Below are positions 46,233 to 55,101 of a stretch of 64,000 bases of DNA, one piece after another (positions within the stretch are counted from its first letter, which is position 1; each line of letters opens with the position of its first letter). The stretch is from BD1-7 clade bacterium (GTDB lineage Bacteria; Pseudomonadota; Gammaproteobacteria; Pseudomonadales; DT-91). Both the position numbers and the translations under genes were made by a program. The DNA is taken from contig CACSIO010000012.1 in assembly GCA_902705865.1 (NCBI GenBank), positions 744,001 to 808,000 of the forward strand, read 5' to 3'. A model generated the notes under the pieces. The model had not been told where the DNA came from. It worked only from the letters and a program-made list of their open reading frames with translations, and did not search any database.

Positions 46233-47416
46233 CCCTGGTCGTCCTCTTGGGTTGTGTGTGCCGTCGACATATCCTTTGCTGTAACTGGCGCGGGCGGCGG
46301 TGGAATCTTGTTGGGTATAACGTGTAAACCCGGGTGTATGATCGAGAGGCCACCAGCCAGTATCGGTGTATTTGCTTTAAGCCCTTGAACCTGTGTCCAT
46401 GCGTCAATCTTCTGCACAGTTTTGATATTTTGCCGTTTCAGCTGTTGTTTTGTATCAACGGTGTATACGAAATTGCCGTTGAAATCTTCATGAATCGTCG
46501 CGGTAGGGATTAATATGGCGTTTGGGATCGTGCCGGTTTGAACAAAAATTGTGCCGTACTGGCCTGGGTAGATGTGGTTGGTTTGATTGGAAATCGTGGC
46601 TCTGAGTAATATCGTGCCAGATTGCTGGTCAGCAGTGTTATTAATGAAATTCAGCGAACCAAATGTATGTACCGGAGAATCCGATAACAACGTGAAGCGT
46701 ACTGGTAGTGCAAAACCTTTCTGATACTGAGCGGTTAAGAGTGTTTGTAGATCATTAGACGGGATTGGAAAGTCGACATATAAGGGGGATGTTTTCAACA
46801 GTTGGGTCAAGGTTGTGCTGCCGCTGGCATTGTCGGGATCAACCAGCTCCCCTGGGTAGAAGCGTGTTCGGCTGATGCGGCCATCGAAAGGAGCCCGCAC
46901 CTCGGTGTAACTCAACTCACGTTGTGCTTGAGTCAGTAATGCACGGGCGCGTTTGCGTTCTGCAACGGCCTCGTTGTAATCAAGTAAGGCTTTGTCTCGC
47001 TCTTCTTTAGAGGTCAACTTTTTAGCTAATAGCCGTTCTTGCCGTTCATAGGATAGTCGTGAGCGAGTTACCTTGGCGTTAGTGATGGCCAGCTCGGCTT
47101 GTGCCTGTTCGACATCGGCTTGGTCATAGATCACCTCGAGTGTGTAAAGCAGTTGATTTTGTTTGACGATCTGGCCGTCTTTGAAATGTATGCCTTCGAT
47201 AAAACCTCGGGTCCTTGCAACGATATCGACGGTTTCAACAGCTTGGGTGTTGGCGGGGTAGTGTGTGAAATTTGGAATGTCACGTTCTATGGCGTAGACA
47301 ATATCCGCGTTTGCTGGCTTGGGGGTCATCCGGGTCGTGGGTTTCTCACACCCGTAGGCGAACACTAACGATAGAACCATTAAACACAGGCGTTTGGTGT
47401 TGACCACTGATGCCAT
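46229..47416 (-). CDS. RND periplasmic adaptor lipoprotein, first of a pair
   Basis: 395 residues from the ATG at 47416, which has AGGAAG about 8 bp upstream. The frame extends 86 codons further up without a credible start, so that part is discounted. The N-terminus CLMVLSLVFAYGCEKP is a lipoprotein signal. The core has VDIVARTRGFIEGIHFKDGQIVKQNQLLYTLE (in pieces), a coiled hairpin, and LSYTEVRAPFDGRISRTRFYPGELV, all standard for the HlyD/MexA-type adaptor family. It is related to its downstream neighbour but clearly diverged, consistent with two non-identical positions in one adaptor ring. Confidence 0.92.
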   Translation of the reverse strand: MASVVNTKRLCLMVLSLVFAYGCEKPTTRMTPKPANADIVYAIERDIPNFTHYPANTQAVETVDIVARTRGFIEGIHFKDGQIVKQNQLLYTLEVIYDQADVEQAQAELAITNAKVTRSRLSYERQERLLAKKLTSKEERDKALLDYNEAVAERKRARALLTQAQRELSYTEVRAPFDGRISRTRFYPGELVDPDNASGSTTLTQLLKTSPLYVDFPIPSNDLQTLLTAQYQKGFALPVRFTLLSDSPVHTFGSLNFINNTADQQSGTILLRATISNQTNHIYPGQYGTIFVQTGTIPNAILIPTATIHEDFNGNFVYTVDTKQQLKRQNIKTVQKIDAWTQVQGLKANTPILAGGLSIIHPGLHVIPNKIPPPPAPVTAKDMSTAHTTQEDDQG

Positions 47417-47621
47417 GGATATCTTCCTGAAAAATTGCTGATGACCGCTAGGGTGGCGCTCGATACGCTTATTATCGCAATACATTTCGTACTTTTCTGG
47501 CGAAGTATAGTCAAGAATCGGTGGTGCGGCAGAGGCTCGGTTGAGGTGGATTTGTTGTATTTTTATTGTCGGGAGGAGACGTGTTTGGTATAGATATCGG
47601 CTTGATTTGGAGTGATTACAG

Positions 47622-48266
47622 ATGGCATTTGAAACCGTGTTTGCGTTCTGGCTAACATCAATGGCATTGGCCATTGCCCCTGGTCCGGATAACTTGTTTG
47701 TACTGAGTCAATCAGCGTTATATGGTCGACGCTCTGGGCTATGGGTAACTGCAGGGCTGTGCAGCGGTTTGCTGTTTCACACCGCAGCTGTGGCGCTCGG
47801 CCTTGCTGCGTTGATACAAGCATCACCGTTTGCGTTTACGCTAGTCAAATTTGCCGGTGCGGGTTATTTGCTATACCTAGCGTGGGGCGCGTTGCGAGCG
47901 GCTCTGCACGAGGCGCCTTTGGGGGCAGCAAATCAGAGTTCGACATTGGTTTCGCCATTGTTACTATATCGACGTGGCGTTTTAATGAATATTACCAACC
48001 CTAAGGTCACCTTGTTTTTTCTCGCGTTTCTGCCGCAGTTTATCGCGCCTCAGGGTTTACCTGTGTTTGTGCAAGTTGGGATCTTGGGCGTGGTTTTTAT
48101 GCTAGGTACTTTCATTGTATTTGGTTTAATTGCATTTGGTGCGGGGCAATTGGGCGAACGATTACAGCAGTCAACGACTGCTCAGCGTTGGTTAAATGCG
48201 ATTGCGGGCACGGTCTTTACTGCGTTGGCGCTCAGGCTTTTGGTCGCCGATATGGAAGTGAGCTGA
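47622..48266 (+). CDS. LysE-family amino-acid exporter
   Basis: 214 residues with about six membrane segments. The family motif is plain near the start: AIAPGPDNLFVLSQSALYGRRSG, then the segment LLYLAWGALRA and NITNPKVTLFFLAFLPQF (LysE/RhtB type). It exports amino acids such as homoserine, threonine or lysine; specificity is not deducible. GGAGTG precedes the ATG. It is divergent from the efflux operon (205-bp gap) and convergent with the MHS transporter, 9 bp apart. Proximity to an Lrp-type regulator and leuA suggests an amino-acid-related neighbourhood. Confidence 0.92.
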   Translation: MAFETVFAFWLTSMALAIAPGPDNLFVLSQSALYGRRSGLWVTAGLCSGLLFHTAAVALGLAALIQASPFAFTLVKFAGAGYLLYLAWGALRAALHEAPLGAANQSSTLVSPLLLYRRGVLMNITNPKVTLFFLAFLPQFIAPQGLPVFVQVGILGVVFMLGTFIVFGLIAFGAGQLGERLQQSTTAQRWLNAIAGTVFTALALRLLVADMEVS

Positions 48267-48275
48267 CTTGTTGTA

Positions 48276-49556
48276 TCAGTCGATGGCGTTGTTTTTGGTT
48301 TCTTTAGAAAACAAAACAAACAGTAGATGAATCAAGGCCATCAAGGTGATGTAGTAAACCAGTGAATAGATGTCGCCCGTCAAACGGTAAATGTGCTGGC
48401 AAATTAAAGGGGTTAACCCCCCGGCAACTGTTAGCGCAACATTGTAACCAATGGCCCCACCGGTGCAGCGCAATGCGAACGGAAACATCTCGGTGATGGC
48501 TGTTGTGAGCACAGCGGCTGTTGGTGCCAAGGCAATGGCATAGATCACCAAACCAATGATGGCGTAACTCAGCTCACCTTGGGCGATAAACGAAAACGTT
48601 GGGTAACTGGTGAGAATGAATAATACGGCTCCGGTTGCCATTACTGGGCGCCTGCCGACATGGTCTGAAATAAGACCACATACTGGAATCAACGCCGTAC
48701 TCACCAATAAACACACCAATATTGCCAGGTTAGCTTCCTCTAGGGTGAGCCCGATGTCGTGTGTCAGGAAGGAGGGCATAAAACCCAGCAAAAAGTAGTT
48801 GCCCATCGCCATCATGATGCCGTAGCCAAACGAGATCACAAGCGAATGAATTTGGGTGTTGAAGGACGTTTGTATTGGGCTTTTATTGATTTCTCCGCGT
48901 GCCTTGTGTGCCAAAAATACAGGCGATTCATCAACCGTGTTAAGTAGTACGGCGACTAACAAACCGATGAATAGGAACGAAATAAACGGAATTCTCCAGC
49001 CCCAAAGCGCAATCTGCGCGTCGTCCAGTTTTACTGTAATCAGGTAGAACGACAGAATACCAATCGAAAAACCCAGAAACACGCCGCACATAACACTGCT
49101 CGAAATGAATCCGCGGCGCTGGTTGTGACCCAGCTCAATAAGCAGAGCAGTTGAGTTAGTTGGCTCTGCTGATATTGCCATGGTTTGCAATATGCGGACG
49201 GCTAATAAGAGGACAATGGAGAAATAGCCGAGTTTGTCGTAGCCGGGTAAGACGCCGATCATGGCCGTGCATACGGATGAAATAATTACTGTTGCCAACA
49301 GGGTTTTTCGCCGCCCGTGTTTGTCGGCGTAGGCGCCAGAAATCATGGCACCGAGCGGCCGAAACACGAACCCAGCGGCAAAGATTAAAAAATATAGCGT
49401 TAGTGACGTTGAATACGAGGTGAAGGGGAAAAACACCTTTGCCAGAATCGGAGAAAAATAAGCATAGAGCGCAAAATCTGCCCAAGCGATTGTATTGCCC
49501 AGTACTACTGCGGAGACCAGCTTGCTGTTTACCTTTTTTGCAGGTTCGCTATCCAT
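48276..49556 (-). CDS. MFS transporter of the metabolite:H+ symporter (MHS) type
   Basis: 426 residues, twelve membrane segments. The MHS features are visible: NTIAWADFALYAYFSPILAKVFFP at the N-terminus (ProP/KgtP style), RPLGAMISGAYADKHGRRKTL (the D-x-x-GRR loop motif, split), and a second GLISDHVGRRP. Members take up osmoprotectants, dicarboxylates or tricarboxylates; the substrate is unknown here. The 3' end is 9 bp from lysE, convergent. It sits 135 bp downstream of the lrp-type gene on the same strand, so the two may be co-transcribed. Length and topology are normal. Confidence 0.9.
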   Translation of the reverse strand: MDSEPAKKVNSKLVSAVVLGNTIAWADFALYAYFSPILAKVFFPFTSYSTSLTLYFLIFAAGFVFRPLGAMISGAYADKHGRRKTLLATVIISSVCTAMIGVLPGYDKLGYFSIVLLLAVRILQTMAISAEPTNSTALLIELGHNQRRGFISSSVMCGVFLGFSIGILSFYLITVKLDDAQIALWGWRIPFISFLFIGLLVAVLLNTVDESPVFLAHKARGEINKSPIQTSFNTQIHSLVISFGYGIMMAMGNYFLLGFMPSFLTHDIGLTLEEANLAILVCLLVSTALIPVCGLISDHVGRRPVMATGAVLFILTSYPTFSFIAQGELSYAIIGLVIYAIALAPTAAVLTTAITEMFPFALRCTGGAIGYNVALTVAGGLTPLICQHIYRLTGDIYSLVYYITLMALIHLLFVLFSKETKNNAID

Positions 49557-49691
49557 AGCTGTTCCGTGTTGGGTCGTTATTTACCGTTTGATTTGGCGTC
49601 TCGCTGTATACAAATTAGTCCATATACCGCGGGTAGCAATGATCACGGCCCAGTAACCGGGTGTGATAAAGCCTTCTTCAAATAGTCGCCT

Positions 49692-50165
49692 TCACGACAC
49701 GGGTAAAGCGGTAGAGTCGATGATTCGGCGCATGACAAAGCTTGAATGCACACCGGTAACGCCGGTTAGGCGCGTGAGCTTTCCTAATAAGAATTGCTGA
49801 TAATCGTCCATATCTTTAACCACGACTTTCAACATGTAATCAGCCGATTGGCCGGTAATCAGGTAGCACTCCAGCACTTCTTCGAAGGCGCTCACTTTGG
49901 CTTCGAAGTTTTCAAAGCGGTCGGGTGTGTGTCTGTCCATGCTGATTGACACGATGGCCGTTAGGTTGAGCCCGAGCTTTTTGGCATCAAGCAGCGCGAC
50001 GGTATCGAGAATGATGCCGGCTTCCTGCAGTGCTTTGACGCGGCGTGCGCAAGGCGAGGGCGATAGGCCGACTCGTTCAGCCAGCTCGGTGTTGGCAATG
50101 GCGCCGTTTTTCTGCAGTTCGTGGAGAATCCGACGGTCAGTTCGATCGAGGTTGATGGTATCCAT
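49692..50165 (-). CDS. Lrp/AsnC-family transcriptional regulator
   Basis: 157 residues. N-terminal HTH: LDRTDRRILHELQKNGAIANTELAERVGLSPSPCARRVKALQEAG (in pieces), followed by the RAM ligand-binding domain with VLECYLITGQSADYMLKVVVKDMDDYQQFL. Feast/famine-type regulators respond to amino acids and often control a neighbouring transporter or biosynthetic gene. Here leuA is divergent (192-bp AT-rich gap) and the MHS transporter follows on the same strand. It looks like a specialised Lrp-like protein; whether it is Lrp itself cannot be settled from one locus. Confidence 0.93.
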   Translation of the reverse strand: MDTINLDRTDRRILHELQKNGAIANTELAERVGLSPSPCARRVKALQEAGIILDTVALLDAKKLGLNLTAIVSISMDRHTPDRFENFEAKVSAFEEVLECYLITGQSADYMLKVVVKDMDDYQQFLLGKLTRLTGVTGVHSSFVMRRIIDSTALPVS

Positions 50166-50357
50166 AGTTGTATAGAATGCTCGATAAGTAGTTGTGTAGG
50201 GTTAATACACTAAATATATAATAAATATTGGTGAATAATGCTAAATAATACGTTTATGTGAGAATGTTTGCCATCATTCACTCCGCTTTTGTCGGTATAG
50301 TATCCACAACATAAAAGATTGCTTGCCTCTGGGCATCAGGATACATACAGGTGTGTT
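50166..50357. promoter_or_regulatory. divergent lrp-type/leuA promoter region
   Basis: The 192-bp gap is strongly AT-rich around 50200-50260. TATAAT at 50217-50222 lies 19 bp after TTGTGT (50192-50197), a possible rightward promoter with a long spacer. The rest of the AT tract would suit Lrp-type binding. No leader peptide rich in leucine codons was seen, so classical leu attenuation is not supported. Confidence 0.5.
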
Positions 50358-52067
50358 ATGGCCGATTCAAATACTCATTCGTTTAATCCATCCAAATATT
50401 GTTCTGCGCCAAAGCCGGTTAAAATCAACCGTCGTTGGCCGGATAACCAGATCGTGCGAGCGCCAGTATGGTGTGCCGTCGATTTGCGCGATGGTAATCA
50501 AGCACTGATTGAACCGATGTCTGTTACCCAGAAAAAGCAAATGTGGCATTTGCTGGTCAAAATGGGTTTTAAACAAATTGAAGTTGGGTTTCCATCAGCA
50601 TCACAGCCAGATTTTGATTTTGTTCGTTGGTTGATTGAAGAAAACCAGATTCCAGACGACGTAACGATTCAAGTACTGGTGCAGGCGAGAGATAGCCTTA
50701 TTGAACGTACCTTCGATGCGTTGGATGGCATCCATCAAGCGATCGTGCATGTGTATAACTCAACGTCGCCAGTGCAGCGCGAAAAGGTTTTCCGGTCTGA
50801 GAAATCCGGCATCGTTGATATCGCCATTAATGGCGCGCGTAAGGTGTTGGATGAGTCGCGTAAATATGCAAATACGCGATGGTCCTTTGAGTATTCACCT
50901 GAGAGTTTTTCAGGCACCGAAACTGATTTTGCGATCGATATCTGCAATGCCGTTATTGAAGTTTGGCAACCGACACCAGACAACAAGGCCATTATTAATT
51001 TGCCCGCAACGGTTGAATGCGCCAGCCCGAATGTTTTCGCTGATCAAGTCGAAATCTTTTGCGACAGCGTGAAACGTCGTGACAGCATTTTGGTATCTGT
51101 GCATACCCATAACGATCGAGGGTGTGCTGTTGCAGCTGCAGAATTAGCCGTTATGGCCGGAGCCGATAGGGTCGAAGGTACCTTGATGGGCAACGGCGAG
51201 CGCACCGGCAATATGGATATCGTTACCATGGCGATGAACTTGTATAGCCAAGGCGTCGATCCGAAGTTGGATTTATCCATTGCCTCAGAAATCATTAACA
51301 CGGTTGAATCTTGTACGCAGATCAAGACGCACCCAAGGCACCCATGGTTTGGTGAGTTGGTATACACAGCGTTTTCTGGCAGTCACCAAGATGCCATCAA
51401 GAAGTGTTTGGCCCAGCAAGATGCTGATCAGGCTTGGGATGTCGCGTATTTGCCGATTAATCCGGGAGACATTGGCCGGAATTATGAATCAGTGATTCGT
51501 GTGAACAGTCAATCGGGCAAAGGCGGTGTCGCCTTTATTATGGAATCCGAATTTGGCGTAGCGATGCCACGTTGGATGCAAATAGTGTTGAGTCGGGAGG
51601 TTCAGCGATATTCTGAAACACATCAATGTGAAGTTAACAGCCAGATGATTTGGCAGATTTTTGATGCGGTATTTATGCAACCGAACGATGATGAGACGCC
51701 GCAGTTTCAGGTGTTGAGTTATCAATTTGAGAAGAACCGTGATGTCGAAACCCTTAAAGCCAGTATTAGTGACGGGAACGACGCGGTGTTAATTCATGGG
51801 AGTGGTATGGGTGTGATTTCGGCTCTTAGTGATGGCTTGCGTAAAACCATGGGTATTGATTTTGAAGTTCAGCATTTCGATCAAATCGCATTAGGCGAGG
51901 GTACTGATGCTAAGGCAATGGCGTTTGTGCAGATCAAGATCGATGGCACTAACTTTGTTGGGGTCGCGCAAGATGAAGATATTATGTCTGCCAATATTAA
52001 TAGCGTATTGGTTGCTGCGAATCGATATGCGAGCACATCAGAAGCAGGGTCGCGTCGTGTTTCTTAG
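50358..52067 (+). CDS. leuA: 2-isopropylmalate synthase LeuA
   Basis: 569 residues from the ATG of ADSNTHSFNPSKYCSAPKPVKINRRWPDN (in pieces). The longer class of LeuA, with the catalytic DLRDGNQALIEPM motif near residue 50, SVHTHNDRGCAVAAAELAVMAGADRVEGTLMGNGERTGNMD (split; HTH metal ligands), and a C-terminal regulatory domain (VQIKIDGTNFVGVAQDEDIMSANINSVL). It condenses acetyl-CoA with 2-oxoisovalerate, the first step of leucine synthesis, and is usually inhibited by leucine. leuB/C/D are not in the window. AGG lies about 10 bp before the ATG. A strong terminator follows 52 bp after the stop. Confidence 0.97.
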   Translation: MADSNTHSFNPSKYCSAPKPVKINRRWPDNQIVRAPVWCAVDLRDGNQALIEPMSVTQKKQMWHLLVKMGFKQIEVGFPSASQPDFDFVRWLIEENQIPDDVTIQVLVQARDSLIERTFDALDGIHQAIVHVYNSTSPVQREKVFRSEKSGIVDIAINGARKVLDESRKYANTRWSFEYSPESFSGTETDFAIDICNAVIEVWQPTPDNKAIINLPATVECASPNVFADQVEIFCDSVKRRDSILVSVHTHNDRGCAVAAAELAVMAGADRVEGTLMGNGERTGNMDIVTMAMNLYSQGVDPKLDLSIASEIINTVESCTQIKTHPRHPWFGELVYTAFSGSHQDAIKKCLAQQDADQAWDVAYLPINPGDIGRNYESVIRVNSQSGKGGVAFIMESEFGVAMPRWMQIVLSREVQRYSETHQCEVNSQMIWQIFDAVFMQPNDDETPQFQVLSYQFEKNRDVETLKASISDGNDAVLIHGSGMGVISALSDGLRKTMGIDFEVQHFDQIALGEGTDAKAMAFVQIKIDGTNFVGVAQDEDIMSANINSVLVAANRYASTSEAGSRRVS

Positions 52068-52118
52068 CTTACGTAATCACTGAGCCTTTAGCTGGATTCA
52101 CGATTCGAGGGTTCGTGA

Positions 52119-52160
52119 AACCCAAAAAACGGAAGCATTGCAACTTCCGTTTTTTGGGTT
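52119..52160. terminator. bidirectional intrinsic terminator
   Basis: AACCCAAAAAACGGAAG (52119-52135) and CTTCCGTTTTTTGGGTT (52144-52160) form a perfect 17-bp stem with an 8-nt loop; the A/T-runs lie inside the stem. It separates leuA from the convergent Kelch-like gene and can serve both. Confidence 0.9.
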
Positions 52161-52212
52161 ACTGATATTCGACACTAATTCGCACGAATAACGAATGATC
52201 AGGTATGCAGAG

Positions 52213-54690
52213 TTATTTCAGGTGCTCTTTTTCTTCATACGTTTTACATGCGGCAGAAAATTCATCGTTGTCTTTTTCTATGATCGAAAAGATGCTGAGG
52301 CATAAAGTGTAGTAGTTAGCACGATTTACAATCACCGTATGGCGGTTTGCTGTATTGTCGTCAAAATGAGAGAGCTCCATCGTCCAGAAATCCGACAATA
52401 TTTCGCCGAGTTCATTAACTCCCGCGTGGATCAGAAGCTTGCCTCCGTGAACAAGGGCTTGATGGAATTTCCGTTTACTGAATAAGAAGTCAGCAACTGA
52501 TGTTTCCCAGGATTTGCCGTCATCGCCTGAGGTCATCATGGCGGGTGCCAATGTTTGAGCATCTTCGGTTTCTGCGGTGATACCACCCGTTGCAATCAGG
52601 TCATCGCCAGTGCTGACGAGTTTATGTGCGGCAATCGGCGCTAAACCGCTGGTTTGGAGTGGCATCCAGTTCGTGCCTCCATCATCAGTTGTTAACACCT
52701 GCGCGATGATTTCCATAGATTCCGGGTCACCTTGCGCCGGCTTTTTTCCGCCCATCATAATGATTTGTCCACCATGGCTTGCCATTGCATGTTGCGTTAG
52801 GTCGAAGTCACACATGGTATTCGGCATTAGCGGGTTAATAACGCAGCTTGGGGTAAGCTCTGTCCAGTCGATGCCGTTTTCTGTCATCATGATTTTATTA
52901 TTGATGCTGCCGTCGGCTTTCTCGCCACCACTGATCATCATCTTTCCATCATGAACAGTCATGGCATGACCGGCTAAGCCAAAGCCTGCGGGTAGCACGC
53001 CGGTTATTAGGGCGGAGATATCCTCCCAGGTTTCGCCGTCGTCGACAGATTTCAGAACCTGCTGCTCGATACCTCTATCGGTGTTCTTGCCGCCAATGAC
53101 ATAAAGTGCATTTTTGAAGCTAATCAGATGATGTAGTGCACGGCCTATGGGCGCTGCATCTGTTGTTTTCATCGCCGGTCGCATTTCTTTCCAGGTTTGG
53201 CCTTCGTCAATGCTGGTATGGACCTGTGCAGTGTGTTTATCTCCGTTGTTGCCACCCATGGCGATCAGTTTATCGCCGTGGCTTACCATCGCGTGTGCCT
53301 CGCGATGATCCAATGGCTTGCGTGCCGCATGAATTTTCATCCATTCAGTCATGTCGCCGTTGGCGATATGTACATCGTTGAGGCCGCCTTTGCGGTCGTG
53401 GTTACCACCAACCATCACCATTTTGTCGTCAATACTAGCAACGTCAAATGCTGAGCGTGGCGAGAATACTAACGCGCTACGGTCGCGATTCTGGGTATCC
53501 GTGCCGCTAACACGATCTGCAACAATGGTGGTCCAACTCATGCCCAAGTCAGCCGACATCATCACGTCGTTCATGTAGGTTTTGGCTTCATCCGGATTAT
53601 CACGGTGGCCTTTACCCCCAATCAGGTAAAGTTTGCCAAGGTGGCTGATTAATTTATGGCTTGTGCGGCGTTTTAGATCGGCGGCGGGGAGCAGGTGTTC
53701 CCATTTTTTGCCGTCGATACTACGCCAGAGGTCATCAAAGGCATTGCGTGCGTCATTTTCGCCACCCATCAAGTAGATATAGCCGAGATGTGACGCTGCT
53801 GAGAGTGCTTTGCGGGCAAGCCACTGGCGGCCTTCAGTGGTGATTTGTTGCCAGGTTTTGCCGTTGTCGGTCGATTCCCAAATATCATCGAGTACTTGCT
53901 TGATGCCACTGGCGTCCGATACACCGCCAAACACATAGAGTTTGCCTTGATGGCTCAATGCCTCATGGCTCCAGCGTGCTGGAAACCCTTCACCGGATGC
54001 CGGTGTTATATCTTCCCATTTGACGCCTTTTTTCGACATCCAGACGTGGTTTGTCGCACCATTTTCGTTTTTGCCAGCGGTCATTATCATCATGCCGTTA
54101 TGCATGGTGACCTTATGGCTTTTGCGCGGGCTAAAAATCGGCGTGCTGGGTGTCAGTTTGTACCAGCTGCGGCCGAGGTTTTTTGATTCAAGGATGTCAT
54201 TAGTAAGTGTGTCGCCGACCTTGCCGCCAATGACCATCAATGTTTTATCCAGGTTTATCAATGCGTGTGATTTACGATCTTTCAGCACATTGACGGAGTA
54301 CTCCTCGACTTGATCGCCGACCTTAACTCTGATCCAAGCAGGTTTGTCTGGCAGTAGATTGGTATCTTGAATAATCGAACCGTCAATAACATCTTGTTCG
54401 CCATTAATACAGCCAGAGACGTTGTCGGTTGGGCAATTTGGTTGTTGAGAGCGAATTAGTGTCACAGTATCGTCAGCCGAAACCAGTCTGTTTTGTACTT
54501 GTGGTGACGCTGGATCAACGCTGCCCGGCACAATGTTGGCGGTGAGCTCTGCAGAATCTGGCGTTTGGCGTGATGTCACCTGTGCAACACCTTCGACAAA
54601 CGGGTTAGCTCTATCGTCGTTGTCATTATCATCACATGCTGCGATTAGCAGCGTGCTACCCAAAACCCAGAAGAGTGATCGTTTGATCAT
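52213..54690 (-). CDS. Kelch/Asp-box repeat lipoprotein
   Basis: 825 residues. The signal ends in a lipobox (LIAAC, Cys19) followed by an Asp/Asn-rich stretch. After an Ig-like or linker region (about 30-140) come some ten propeller-type repeats. Each has a GG turn (LMVIGGK, LYVFGGV, IYLMGGE, LYLIGGK, MVMVGGN, LIAMGGN, LYVIGGK), a conserved R.SH or H-A element, and an Asp-box-like S-x-D-x-G-x-x-W (STDNGKTW, SVDDGETW, SGDDGKSW). This suggests one or two beta-propellers exposed on the cell surface, perhaps for binding or adhesion; no enzyme residues were recognised. A single-gene unit with convergent leuA downstream. Confidence 0.8.
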   Translation of the reverse strand: MIKRSLFWVLGSTLLIAACDDNDNDDRANPFVEGVAQVTSRQTPDSAELTANIVPGSVDPASPQVQNRLVSADDTVTLIRSQQPNCPTDNVSGCINGEQDVIDGSIIQDTNLLPDKPAWIRVKVGDQVEEYSVNVLKDRKSHALINLDKTLMVIGGKVGDTLTNDILESKNLGRSWYKLTPSTPIFSPRKSHKVTMHNGMMIMTAGKNENGATNHVWMSKKGVKWEDITPASGEGFPARWSHEALSHQGKLYVFGGVSDASGIKQVLDDIWESTDNGKTWQQITTEGRQWLARKALSAASHLGYIYLMGGENDARNAFDDLWRSIDGKKWEHLLPAADLKRRTSHKLISHLGKLYLIGGKGHRDNPDEAKTYMNDVMMSADLGMSWTTIVADRVSGTDTQNRDRSALVFSPRSAFDVASIDDKMVMVGGNHDRKGGLNDVHIANGDMTEWMKIHAARKPLDHREAHAMVSHGDKLIAMGGNNGDKHTAQVHTSIDEGQTWKEMRPAMKTTDAAPIGRALHHLISFKNALYVIGGKNTDRGIEQQVLKSVDDGETWEDISALITGVLPAGFGLAGHAMTVHDGKMMISGGEKADGSINNKIMMTENGIDWTELTPSCVINPLMPNTMCDFDLTQHAMASHGGQIIMMGGKKPAQGDPESMEIIAQVLTTDDGGTNWMPLQTSGLAPIAAHKLVSTGDDLIATGGITAETEDAQTLAPAMMTSGDDGKSWETSVADFLFSKRKFHQALVHGGKLLIHAGVNELGEILSDFWTMELSHFDDNTANRHTVIVNRANYYTLCLSIFSIIEKDNDEFSAACKTYEEKEHLK

Positions 54691-55101
54691 GTTGGTTTGC
54701 CCTGTTGATGAGTCTCTCTAAAAGGTAGACGACTCGTCGCAAACGGAAAAATCAGGCAGATGGGATCCAGACGGCCGGCAATGCGTCTATTGGTGTTAGT
54801 GCCAGCGGTGCTTGTCAAGTCAGTTGATAACAACAGCTGCGATAAGAGAGTAGGGCGAATGACTGCGTGACTATCTCCAGCACGATCAAAATGTTGCTTA
54901 GCTATCACTTTTGCTGTCCGAATAAATCACGTTAGACCGAAGAGTGAAGGGTACCGGTTCTGAACTGGTGGCGGCAATGATTTGATGGGTTCAAGATGTA
55001 CTGTAGATTTCGAGTTTTTGTTAACGACGGCGGTGAAAGGGAAAGGGAACGGGCCGCAACGTAGGCCATTCGGCCTCCGTTGATATCATCATGGGTAGAC
55101 G
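54691..55101. other. 411-bp intergenic region
   Basis: The gap lies upstream of the leftward Kelch-like gene and downstream of a leftward porin gene. It should hold the promoter of the former. The only structure seen is a short AGGCC-GAAT-GGCCT hairpin on the minus strand near 55063-55076, without a T-run. I see no ORF with coding character. Confidence 0.5.

Noticed and set aside
46229-47674. Extended N-terminus of the first adaptor gene up to 47674
   Set aside because: The added 86 residues precede a clear lipoprotein signal; the internal ATG at 47416 has a good ribosome site.
50284-50357. Possible leucine-rich leader peptide or attenuator before leuA
   Set aside because: No leucine codon cluster and no terminator hairpin were seen in the leader.
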